From positions 1 to 25,528 of the forward strand of contig CAYZZX010000017.1 of the NCBI GenBank assembly GCA_964483085.1: a stretch of 25,528 nucleotides of DNA. Direction: 5' to 3'. Source of the DNA: JALHFZ01 sp964483085. GTDB lineage: Bacteria > Synergistota > Synergistia > Synergistales > Aminobacteriaceae. The translations under genes and the position numbers were made by a program. Under the pieces are notes generated by a model, which did no database searches, was not told the origin of the DNA, and was given only the letters and a program-made list of their open reading frames with translations. This document shows, in pieces, positions 6,223 to 14,017 of the stretch (the stretch's first letter is position 1; each line of letters opens with the position of its first letter).

Positions 6223-8364
6223 ATGCTCAAAGTCAGAGAAGGCATGCCCAAGGATTCGGGGCGGGGAGTAGCCCGGATGGATCCTGAGGACATGACCCGT
6301 CTCGGTTTTTCCGAAGGCCAGATTATCGACATTGAGGGGAAGGGTGTCACGCCGGCCCGTCTCCTTTCCTGCGATTCCGACATGGGCGAGGGAGGAGCCA
6401 AGGGCTTCCTTCAGATGGATGGCGTCCTTCGGGACAACGCTCAGGTGGGCCTCGATGACCGTATCACCATACGGAAGGCGGACCACCACTTCGCGGGGAG
6501 CATCACTCTGCGCCCCCTCACCTCCACGACCCTGCTCGAAAAGGAGCGGGATGCCGTCTATATCCGCTCTCTTCTCGAAGGCATGCCGGTACGGAAGAAC
6601 AACCGGGTCCGGACGAATCTCTTCGGCAGCCGGACCTGCGATTTTCGTGTGTTGGACACGACCCCCGACGGGACCGTGATCATCAGCAAATCCACCTATG
6701 TGAACGTGGAAAAACAGGTAGACGGAGAAAAGAAAGCCCGGATAACCTATGAGGACATTGGCGGCCTCGGCCCCCAGATACAGCGGATCCGGGAGATGAT
6801 CGAGCTCCCCCTCCGATTTCCCCAGGTCTTCGACCGCCTCGGCGTCCAGCCTCCAAAGGGGGTGCTTCTCTACGGCCCGCCGGGCACGGGAAAGACGGTC
6901 ATCGCACGGGCAGTCGCCGCAGAGACGGACGTCTATTTCACTCACATCTCAGGCCCGGAGATTATCGGCAAGTTCTACGGAGAGAGCGAGGAGCGCCTGC
7001 GGAACGTCTTCGAGGACGCCCAGTCCCACGCTCCCTCAATCATCTTCATCGACGAGATCGACGCCATCGCTCCGAAACGGGAGGAGATGGGAGGAGAAAA
7101 ACAGGTTGAACGCCGGGTCGTCGCCCAGCTCCTCGCCCTCATGGACGGCCTTGAGTCCCGGGGGCAGATCGTGGTCATCGGGGCGACGAACATCCCCAAC
7201 ACCCTCGACCCGGCTCTGCGCCGCCCCGGGCGCTTTGACCGGGAGATCTCCATCCCCATCCCCGACCGCACTGGACGGAGAGAAATACTGACGATCCATA
7301 CCAGAGGAATGCCTCTGGCGGCGGATGTCGACCTGAAGCGCCTCGCCGAGATGACCCACGGCTATGTGGGCGCGGATCTCGAGGCCCTGGGCAAGGAAGC
7401 GGCCATGGCGAGCCTCAGAGAGCTTCTGCCCGAGATCGACATGGAGATGGAGGACATTCCCTACGACCGGCTCCTCGCCATGGACGTCAACATGAGCCAC
7501 TTCCTCGAGGCCTTCAAGGAGGTGGAGCCCTCGGCCATCCGGGAGGTCTTCGTCGAGGTTCCCGACGTCACCTGGCGTGACATAGGCGGTCTCGAGGACA
7601 TCAAAGAAGAGCTGCGGGACGCTGTGCAGTGGCCTCTGCAGCACGGAGGGATCTTTGATAAATATGACATCACGCCCCCCAAGGGGATTATGCTCCACGG
7701 CGTCTCCGGAACGGGAAAAACTCTTCTCGCCAAGGCCCTGGCCCGAGAGAGCGGCGTCAATTTCATCTCCGTGAAAGGGCCCTCCCTCATGTCGAAATAC
7801 GTGGGCGAGAGCGAACGGGCGATCCGGGATGTCTTCCGAACGGCGAAGCAGGCTTCTCCGTCAATCCTCTACTTCGACGAGATCGAGTCCCTCGTCCCCG
7901 TCCGGGGAAAGGAGAGCGGCAGTGGCGCAAGCTTCACCGAGCGGGTGATCAGCCAGTTCCTGGCCGAGATGAGCGGCATCGAGGAGCTGAAGGGGGTCGT
8001 AGTCCTCGCCACGACGAACCGCATCGACCTCGTGGACCCGTCCCTTCTGTCGGGAGGACGGTTTGATCTCATCCTTGAGCTGCCCCGGCCCGACGCCGCC
8101 GCACGGGAGAAGATCTTCGAGATTCACCTGCGGAAAAAACCTCTCTCCTCGGAGGTCAGAATCGCCACCCTCGCCCGCCTGACCGACGGCCGGACCGGCG
8201 GAGACATCGCCTTCGTCTGCCGGAAGGCCGCCATGCTCGCCGTACGGGATTATCTGAAATCTCAGGACAACGGAGAGTTCATCCTCGAGTGGAGGCACTT
8301 CGAGTCCGCCCTCAGCGAGATGCGTGGCCAGCCCGCCGTCTGCCCGCCCGAAAAAACCCGATAG
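6223..8364 (+). CDS. CDC48/VCP/VAT-like two-ring AAA+ ATPase
   Basis: This is a protein-unfolding ATPase of the CDC48 family, cytosolic and presumably hexameric. The N-terminal ~170 residues resemble the CDC48 N domain (GRGVARMD, LGFSEGQIIDIEG). Ring D1 has Walker A GPPGTGKT (218-225), Walker B IIFIDE (273-278), aromatic pore loop KFYGES, and paired arginine fingers in ALRRPGR (R334, R337). Ring D2 has GVSGTGKT (493-500), FDE (551-553), pore loop KYVGES, and LLSGGRFD (608-615), where the first finger position is Ser (S610) and only R613 remains. At 713 residues it is close to archaeal VAT. The C-terminus, ending EKTR, lacks a hydrophobic-Tyr-X proteasome-docking tail. The ATG at 6223 follows GAAAGGAAG at a good distance. 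It is a single gene. Its bacterial substrates are unknown. Confidence 0.93.
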   Translation: MLKVREGMPKDSGRGVARMDPEDMTRLGFSEGQIIDIEGKGVTPARLLSCDSDMGEGGAKGFLQMDGVLRDNAQVGLDDRITIRKADHHFAGSITLRPLTSTTLLEKERDAVYIRSLLEGMPVRKNNRVRTNLFGSRTCDFRVLDTTPDGTVIISKSTYVNVEKQVDGEKKARITYEDIGGLGPQIQRIREMIELPLRFPQVFDRLGVQPPKGVLLYGPPGTGKTVIARAVAAETDVYFTHISGPEIIGKFYGESEERLRNVFEDAQSHAPSIIFIDEIDAIAPKREEMGGEKQVERRVVAQLLALMDGLESRGQIVVIGATNIPNTLDPALRRPGRFDREISIPIPDRTGRREILTIHTRGMPLAADVDLKRLAEMTHGYVGADLEALGKEAAMASLRELLPEIDMEMEDIPYDRLLAMDVNMSHFLEAFKEVEPSAIREVFVEVPDVTWRDIGGLEDIKEELRDAVQWPLQHGGIFDKYDITPPKGIMLHGVSGTGKTLLAKALARESGVNFISVKGPSLMSKYVGESERAIRDVFRTAKQASPSILYFDEIESLVPVRGKESGSGASFTERVISQFLAEMSGIEELKGVVVLATTNRIDLVDPSLLSGGRFDLILELPRPDAAAREKIFEIHLRKKPLSSEVRIATLARLTDGRTGGDIAFVCRKAAMLAVRDYLKSQDNGEFILEWRHFESALSEMRGQPAVCPPEKTR

Positions 8365-8389
8365 AAGCCCCTCCTCATTCAATGATGAG

Positions 8390-8443
8390 CAGTAAAGCAC
8401 CCCCGAAGTTGGATGTACATCCAACTTCGGGGGTGCTTTACTG
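8390..8443. terminator. 54-base perfect palindrome between convergent genes (likely bidirectional terminator)
   Basis: The two 27-base arms pair without a mismatch and without a spacer; the centre is GGATGTACATCC and the flanks are CAGTAAAGCACCCCC and GGGGGTGCTTTACTG. It starts 25 bases after the AAA+ gene stop and serves both strands symmetrically, facing the convergent glycoside hydrolase gene. The T-rich tail is short (CTTTACTG), so terminator function is likely but not certain. It is much longer than needed for termination. Confidence 0.65.
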
Positions 8444-8599
8444 TGTCGAAGCAGAGAACCAAGGGTCAAATACAGGGAGTTCTCATGATTCAGAAAGGAA
8501 TCCCGACGTAAGGGGCGACTCCTCGACCTGGTAGAAAGAGTAAAGTAACAACGCGCCTATAAAACAGGACGTACAGAACAAGAAAAGTTTGTGGCCGCT
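8444..8599. other. Non-coding spacer between the palindrome and the GH3 gene
   Basis: About 155 bases with no open reading frame having a plausible start and binding site, no hairpin of note, and no resemblance to a gene I recognise. A 7-base AGTAAAG at 8539-8545 repeats the edge of the palindrome arm (8391-8397), which is too short to mean much alone. It may be remnant DNA from an insertion that brought in the GH3 gene. Confidence 0.3.
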
Positions 8600-10870
8600 C
8601 TATCTTTTATTTATCTGCTCTAATATAGAATTCATTCGCTCGTACGTTATCGATCCATCTCCGAAGTTTATAGCAGCCCGGAGGGGCATAACCTTTACCA
8701 TATTTTCAACCATTTTCTCCATAATTGCCTGTTCGGCCGCGCTCCCCGCCTGAGGATTTTCCTCCTTGAAAAGTGCTGCAGCCGAATCCCACAGGGGCTG
8801 GCAGGCTGCCATTGCCTCGGGATCCTCCATGACATCGGCAAAATTAGAGTTGATTGTATAAACCACAGGCAGCGCAACCGTTGACTCTACTACAACTGTC
8901 TTTGTACACAGGATATCTCTGGAGGATCGCCCGATAAGGATATCGAACTCTCCTGTTTCCACATGCCAATCGCTTATTTCTGTATTATAGTAAGCAAAAG
9001 CACGTTTTCCCAGAGTAAAGGATACCGTTTTAGTTTCTCCGGGATGTAACGCCACCTTTTCAAATCCCTTGAGTTCTTTCACAGGGCGAATAACCGAACT
9101 CTCCCGGTCACCCACATATAACTGTACAACTTCTTTTCCTGCAACCTTTCCAGTGTTGGTTACATCTACTTTCACTGTCAAAATATCCGTATCCTTCATA
9201 ACATCGGCACTGATTTTCATGTTGGAGAAATCAAAGGTTGTATAGCTCAATCCGTGACCAAAGGGGAAGAGCACGTCGAGCTTCTTCTTGTCATAGTACC
9301 GGTAGCCGACGAATATCCCTTCCCGGTATTCTACAATGTCTTTTTCACCGAAGTAAAAGAGATAAGACGGGTTATCTTCCAGCCTGATGGAAAATGTTTC
9401 CGCCAACTTACCGCTCGGGTTGACATCACCAAATAAGACATCTACTGTAGCCTCTCCTACGCTCTCTCCTCCGAGGTATACCTCAAGTATGCCCTTTACA
9501 TCCTGTACCCAGGGCATTTCCACAGGAGATCCGTTATGGAGTACGACCACCGTATCAGGCTGTACTGCTGCGACTTCTCGAATTAATCTGTTCTGGCACT
9601 CCGGAAGGGACATATGACTCCTGTCATATCCTTCGGACTCGAATATGTCCGGGAGACCTGCAAAAATGACGGCTACCTTTGCTCGTTTTGCAGCTTCAAC
9701 CGCTTCTCTGATTAACACTTCGTCTGCTCTGTCTTCTTCTGCGCCATACCCCTTTGCGTAGGTGATGTTCGGGGCACCCTTCATAGTTTCCAAGGCGCTT
9801 GTAATTTTAAAACTATTAATATGGGAGCTTCCGCCCCCCTGGAATCTGGGTTTTTCTGCAAACTCACCGATAAATACAATATCGTCTTCTTTTTTAAGGG
9901 GGAGAATTCCATCGTTTTTCAAAAGAACTATGCATTCCGAAAGGATTTTTCTCGCTAACTGATGATGCTTTTCTTTGTCATAGGTTGCGTTCGTTTTTTT
10001 ATTTTTAATATATCTATTGTGAACAGTGAGGATTCTTTCTACAGTTTGATCCAGGATCTTTTCGTCGAGAGTTCCGTTCTTTACTGCCTCTACAATCCGT
10101 TCATCATTGCCTCTGGAGGAGGATGGCATTTCAAGAGCAACACCGGCTTTAAGGGCTTCAACCCGGTCTGCTACGGCTCCCCAGTCACTCACGACATATC
10201 CGTCAAATCCCCACTCACCTCGTAAGATATCCGTTAAGTACCGTGGGCTTTCTGATGCAAAAATCCCATTCACTTTATTATATGAGCACATGACAGTCCA
10301 GGGTTTCGCCTTTACGACTGCTCCCTCAAAGGCAGCCAGATATATTTCTCTCAGTGTTCTTTCATCTATTTCTGAACTGGAAGACATTCGCCTATGCTCC
10401 TGATTATTCGCTAAAAAATGCTTCAGGCTTGTTCCGATATTTTTACTCTGTACTCCCCTGATATACTCTGTTGCCATTTCCGTAGCTTGATAAGGATCTT
10501 CACTGAGGAATTCAAAATTCCTGCCGCAAAGGGGAGAACGCTTGATATTCACTCCAGGCCCAAGGATAATACCGACCTCTTCAGCCTGGCATTCATCTCC
10601 CAGCGCCTCTCCCATTTCCCGAATTAAGTTTCTGTCAAATGAAGCCGCTATAGCAGATGCAGTGGGAAAACAAATCGCCTCAACACTTCCGGATACTCCA
10701 AGATGATCTCCTCCGGCAGCCTGCTTGCGAAGCCCATGGGGTCCATCGCTTAACATGATCCCCTGTACATTCAGACGTTCAACATCCTTTGTGAACCAGA
10801 AATTCCTTCCGGAACACAATCCTGCTTTTTCTTCCAGCGTCATCTGGGAAATAACTTCTTTAACATCCAC
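8600..10870 (-). CDS. Glycoside hydrolase family 3 (beta-glucosidase-like)
   Basis: Probably releases terminal beta-linked sugars from oligosaccharides or glycosides. The order is the GH3 (beta/alpha)8 domain with the nucleophile Asp in GFDGYVVSDWGA near residue 226, the (alpha/beta)6 domain with KHFLANNQEHRR earlier and a likely acid/base Glu in FESEGYDRS near 410, then a fibronectin III-like domain (VTNTGKVAGKEVVQLYVGD) and a ~90-residue helical tail. There is no signal peptide, so it is likely cytosolic. At 756 residues it is full length. The GTG at 10870 follows AAGGGGAG by seven bases. Its G+C is clearly lower than its neighbours': two 60-base lines hand-counted here give 43% and 48%, against 67% in one line of the AAA+ gene. 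Horizontal acquisition, perhaps from a clostridial donor, is inferred. The exact glycoside specificity is unknown. Confidence 0.9.
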   Translation of the reverse strand: MDVKEVISQMTLEEKAGLCSGRNFWFTKDVERLNVQGIMLSDGPHGLRKQAAGGDHLGVSGSVEAICFPTASAIAASFDRNLIREMGEALGDECQAEEVGIILGPGVNIKRSPLCGRNFEFLSEDPYQATEMATEYIRGVQSKNIGTSLKHFLANNQEHRRMSSSSEIDERTLREIYLAAFEGAVVKAKPWTVMCSYNKVNGIFASESPRYLTDILRGEWGFDGYVVSDWGAVADRVEALKAGVALEMPSSSRGNDERIVEAVKNGTLDEKILDQTVERILTVHNRYIKNKKTNATYDKEKHHQLARKILSECIVLLKNDGILPLKKEDDIVFIGEFAEKPRFQGGGSSHINSFKITSALETMKGAPNITYAKGYGAEEDRADEVLIREAVEAAKRAKVAVIFAGLPDIFESEGYDRSHMSLPECQNRLIREVAAVQPDTVVVLHNGSPVEMPWVQDVKGILEVYLGGESVGEATVDVLFGDVNPSGKLAETFSIRLEDNPSYLFYFGEKDIVEYREGIFVGYRYYDKKKLDVLFPFGHGLSYTTFDFSNMKISADVMKDTDILTVKVDVTNTGKVAGKEVVQLYVGDRESSVIRPVKELKGFEKVALHPGETKTVSFTLGKRAFAYYNTEISDWHVETGEFDILIGRSSRDILCTKTVVVESTVALPVVYTINSNFADVMEDPEAMAACQPLWDSAAALFKEENPQAGSAAEQAIMEKMVENMVKVMPLRAAINFGDGSITYERMNSILEQINKR

Positions 10871-10915
10871 TGATAGGCTCCCCTTTTAAAAACTTTATTT
10901 TTGCCTGCTGTCCAT

Positions 10916-10936
10916 CCTCCATCGGGAGGTTTTTTT
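10916..10936 (+). terminator. Terminator-like hairpin facing the plus strand, between two minus-strand genes
   Basis: A 5-base-pair stem CCTCC-ATCG-GGAGG is followed by seven T on the plus strand. Both flanking genes are on the minus strand, where the hairpin has no T tract. It therefore cannot be a standard terminator for the lytic transglycosylase gene. It may be a relic, or may stop antisense transcription. Confidence 0.35.
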
Positions 10937-10949
10937 CACTTTATTCCTT

Positions 10950-13034
10950 TTACTTTCCTCCGTCGTCAACGGGGAGAGGTTCTTCTCTCTCGTCCGTATC
11001 GGGAACTTCTTCCATTTCCTCATCTTCCGCCGGGAGGACGGTGAGAGCCTTGTCCGCGCTGGGAGGAGGTGCACCGTAGAGAGCCCGGTAGACGGCGAGG
11101 TTCGCCATGACCTTTTGAACGTAGTCGTTCGTCTCTTCGTAGGCTACCGCCTCGATCCATTCGTCCAGAGGGAGGTCCTTTCTTCCGTCGAGCCAGCGGC
11201 GAGCGGAGCCCCCTCCGGCGTTGTAGGCCGCCACGGCATGTTCGGGCCGGGAAAAGGACTTCAGTAGTCGGGCGATGTGGGCTGTGCCCATGGTTATGTT
11301 GTCCTCCGGGGCGTAGAGGGAGTATTTCTTCATTCCAAGGCTCTTCGCCTCCCCCGCCGCCGTACCGGGCATGAGCTGCATCAATCCCGCGGCTCCGGCC
11401 CAGCTCGTGACCGTGGGGTTGAAGGCGCTCTCCTGGCGCATGATTGCCCATACAAGGTTGTCCTCCACGGAAAAACGCTCAGCGGAACGCTTCACGATCT
11501 CCCGGAAGGGACGGGGGTAGAGAAACTCCAGGGCTTCCCTGTAGAAGACCGGGCCTGCGGAGATCTCCCGGGAGAGCTTTCCGGCAAGGGCGTAGATGCC
11601 GAGGCTGTCATCCTGCCAGGCGGCAATCTTGGCGGCCCTGTAGAGGGAGGGCGGATCCCCCCGGAGGATGAGCTTTCTTCTGGCGTGGCTCACGAACCCC
11701 CAACGCTCCAGCTCGATGGGCTGAAGGCCCGTCAGAGAGGGAGGGCCTCCCGGAACAAGAGGAAGAGGCTTTTCCGCAGTCAGGCGGGCATAGACCGAGA
11801 GCGGGAACTCCTTGCTCAGAGTCTGCAGGCGAGCATTTTGTTCCTTCACCCTGCCGAGTTTTTCATAGGCTCTGGCCTCCCAGTAGAGGACTCTGGCGCG
11901 CCAGGAACGGGGCATTTCAGGGGAGACGCTCCTCTCCCAATTCTTCACCGCTCCGAGGGCGTTTCCTTCCTGCCAGCTCTTCCAGCCCCGGTTCCACAGG
12001 ATTCTCGTAGCGTGGATCGAGTCGGGAGCTGCGGCGATCACTTTTTCCTCAAGATCAGTTCGTTCTTTACCCGATGCGTGGGTGGACAGAGAATACCATG
12101 CCCGGGCCCGGTAGATTCCCTCCCGCGATTCGGCCACTTCGCGAAGTACCCGGAGAGCCCGTTCTTTCTGCGCCTTCGTGGCGAGAATGGAGATGCGGCG
12201 GATAGACGATTCGGCGTAGTCACTGCCTGTTCGGGCAAGGGGACTCCAGAGTTCGAGGGCCTCGCTGTACTTCTTCTTCCGGTAGAGGGAGTAGGCCCTG
12301 TAGTACCGAGCCTTTCGACCGTTGCGGGAATCGAGGGGGACACCCTCGAGAAGAGAGATCGCGCGGTCGAACTGTCCCCGGAGATAGGCTCCGTATCCGA
12401 GGGCAAAGCGCACATTCGTCTTTTCCTTCTGGCCGGAGGCCTCGAGGGCCTTGAGAGCAGCGACGTGTCTCGGACTGATGGTCAGCAGATTCAGGGCATA
12501 GGCGGTCTTGTCTCCGGGAAGCTTGAGCAGCATGTTCAGCGCGGTGGTCTGCTGCTGGACGTTTTGCGCCTCCTTGTACATCCTCACGAGGTGTTTTTTC
12601 TTTTCTTTTTCATCCTTTTCATCCGTGAGGCGGTAGAGGGCGTAGGCGACATAATAGGCCACATCGGGAGGAGCGGCGGGAAGAAATTCCGACGCCAGAG
12701 CCGCGGCCTGATCCTTTCTGTTCGTCCTCTCGAGGGCGAGAATGGAGAGCAGGGTTCCGTAGGGCCGTACCTCTTCAGGCCAGAAGGGAGAACTTTTTTT
12801 CAAAAGAACCTCAGCCTCTTTCCACCGGTTCTGAAGCCAGAGGGCATTCGCAGCGAGGGATTCCTCCCTGGGAGTGAGCTTTGTTCCGGGATCGGCGAGA
12901 AGTTTATCGATTTCTTTCCAGTTCTTCCCTTCGAAGAGCGCATCCATAGTCCCCCCCCATCCCGCAGAGGGATAGAGGATCATTGCCAGGAGGGTGAAAA
13001 GAAGGAGATGCCCCATGATCCGTTTATTCTTCAT
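10950..13034 (-). CDS. slt: Soluble lytic murein transglycosylase (Slt family)
   Basis: Cleaves the glycan strands of peptidoglycan to form 1,6-anhydromuramic ends, in the periplasm. A signal peptide (MKNKRIMGHLLLFTLLAM, continuing through LYPSAGWGG) is followed by about 450 residues of helical TPR/superhelix-type repeats. The C-terminal SLT domain has the catalytic Glu in AIMRQESAFNP, then GLMQLMPGTA and AAYNAGGGSARRW. The tail is strongly acidic (AEDEEMEEVPDTDEREE). The ATG at 13034 follows AAGGGG by eight or nine bases and starts directly with the signal peptide; a TTG 54 bases upstream would place a hydrophilic stretch before it and is rejected. Length is 694 residues, close to Slt70-type enzymes. 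It lies 80 bases after the diguanylate cyclase gene with no clear terminator between, so shared transcription is possible. Confidence 0.93.
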   Translation of the reverse strand: MKNKRIMGHLLLFTLLAMILYPSAGWGGTMDALFEGKNWKEIDKLLADPGTKLTPREESLAANALWLQNRWKEAEVLLKKSSPFWPEEVRPYGTLLSILALERTNRKDQAAALASEFLPAAPPDVAYYVAYALYRLTDEKDEKEKKKHLVRMYKEAQNVQQQTTALNMLLKLPGDKTAYALNLLTISPRHVAALKALEASGQKEKTNVRFALGYGAYLRGQFDRAISLLEGVPLDSRNGRKARYYRAYSLYRKKKYSEALELWSPLARTGSDYAESSIRRISILATKAQKERALRVLREVAESREGIYRARAWYSLSTHASGKERTDLEEKVIAAAPDSIHATRILWNRGWKSWQEGNALGAVKNWERSVSPEMPRSWRARVLYWEARAYEKLGRVKEQNARLQTLSKEFPLSVYARLTAEKPLPLVPGGPPSLTGLQPIELERWGFVSHARRKLILRGDPPSLYRAAKIAAWQDDSLGIYALAGKLSREISAGPVFYREALEFLYPRPFREIVKRSAERFSVEDNLVWAIMRQESAFNPTVTSWAGAAGLMQLMPGTAAGEAKSLGMKKYSLYAPEDNITMGTAHIARLLKSFSRPEHAVAAYNAGGGSARRWLDGRKDLPLDEWIEAVAYEETNDYVQKVMANLAVYRALYGAPPPSADKALTVLPAEDEEMEEVPDTDEREEPLPVDDGGK

Positions 13035-13114
13035 CTTTGACGCCCCTTTCTTACATTCAATCCTCCCATTGTAGAGGATCACCGACAAAAGGAGCCCGTA
13101 GAATTCATTAGATT

Positions 13115-14017
13115 TTACCGGCTGACCCGATTTCTTCCGCTCCGCTTTGCCCGATAGAGGGCATCATCGGCACTGGTGAGAACAGTGTCGATGGTTTCGC
13201 ACACGGCAGGGACCTCGCAGAGACCGAGACTGGCGGAGATAAAAAAGGGAGACTGGTCCTCCTTCGATTCGCAGGGTAAAAAGGACTGCTCAATAATGGC
13301 GGATCGGACTCTCTCGCAGATTGCGTCGGCATCGCTCCCGGAGAGCCCGGGAAAGATCAGAAGAAATTCCTCTCCACCGTAGCGGCCTATAGAATCATAA
13401 GGGCGGACGGCCGATTTCATCCTCCGGGCAGTTTCTCTGAGGACCCGGTCGCCGATTACATGCCCGTAGGTATCGTTCACTTCCTTGAAGTGGTCGATAT
13501 CAAGTAGAACAATACTCAGGGGAACGCCCGTTCTCCACGAACGGCTCAGCTCGCATTCAAGACGCTCGATCACAGCTCCCCTGTTCAGAAGCCCGGTCAG
13601 GTCATCGTACAAAGCGGCGGTGCGGAGCTGCTCCTGCAGATGAAGAATGCGCTCACCCACCCGGAGACGCATCTGGAGTTCCTGAGAATCGAAGGGTTTC
13701 GTCAGATAATCGTCCGCTCCGGCTTTGAGTCCCTCCACAACGTACTCTTTTTCCTCCTTGATGGTGAGAATGATGATGTACTGATAGGGTTTGTCGTTGC
13801 CCTCTCTTTCTTCCCGGAGGGAAGCGCAGATCTCCGGTCCGCTCATCCCCGGAAGCATCCAGTCGAGGATAGCGAGAAGGGGCGGATCTTCTCCGTTGAG
13901 CAGCTTGAACGCTTCATTTCCGTCGCGAACTGCAAGAACCGTGTATCCCCATTTTTCAAGCAGGGATTCAAGCATAAAAAAAGACGTCTTGTCGTCTTCA
14001 GCAATCAGGATCTTCAT
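13115..14017 (-). CDS. Response regulator diguanylate cyclase (REC-GGDEF)
   Basis: Makes cyclic di-GMP from two GTP when its receiver domain is phosphorylated. The receiver domain (about 1-125) has the acidic pair in LIAEDD, the phosphoacceptor Asp in ILDWMLPGMSG near residue 50, Thr in IIILT, and Lys in TKPF. The GGDEF domain (about 140-300) has DDLTGLLNRGA, DIDHFKEVND and GGEEF near 214. An RxxD product-inhibition site (RPYD) sits exactly five residues before GGEEF, so feedback inhibition is expected. The ATG at 14017 follows GGGGG by five bases and is preferred over the ATG at 14038, which has no good site. Its start lies 20 bases inside the upstream hybrid kinase gene, so translation is probably coupled. 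The layout resembles a single-receiver PleD or WspR. 300 residues. Confidence 0.94.
   Translation of the reverse strand: MKILIAEDDKTSFFMLESLLEKWGYTVLAVRDGNEAFKLLNGEDPPLLAILDWMLPGMSGPEICASLREEREGNDKPYQYIIILTIKEEKEYVVEGLKAGADDYLTKPFDSQELQMRLRVGERILHLQEQLRTAALYDDLTGLLNRGAVIERLECELSRSWRTGVPLSIVLLDIDHFKEVNDTYGHVIGDRVLRETARRMKSAVRPYDSIGRYGGEEFLLIFPGLSGSDADAICERVRSAIIEQSFLPCESKEDQSPFFISASLGLCEVPAVCETIDTVLTSADDALYRAKRSGRNRVSR

Noticed and set aside
11277..13040. Uninterrupted 587-codon plus-strand frame opposite slt
   Set aside because: It mirrors the well-supported lytic transglycosylase, has no recognisable domain or good binding site, and such antisense frames are common in high-G+C coding DNA.
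13032..13088. TTG start 54 bases upstream of the slt ATG
   Set aside because: It would put a hydrophilic stretch before the signal peptide; the ATG at 13034 has its own binding site.
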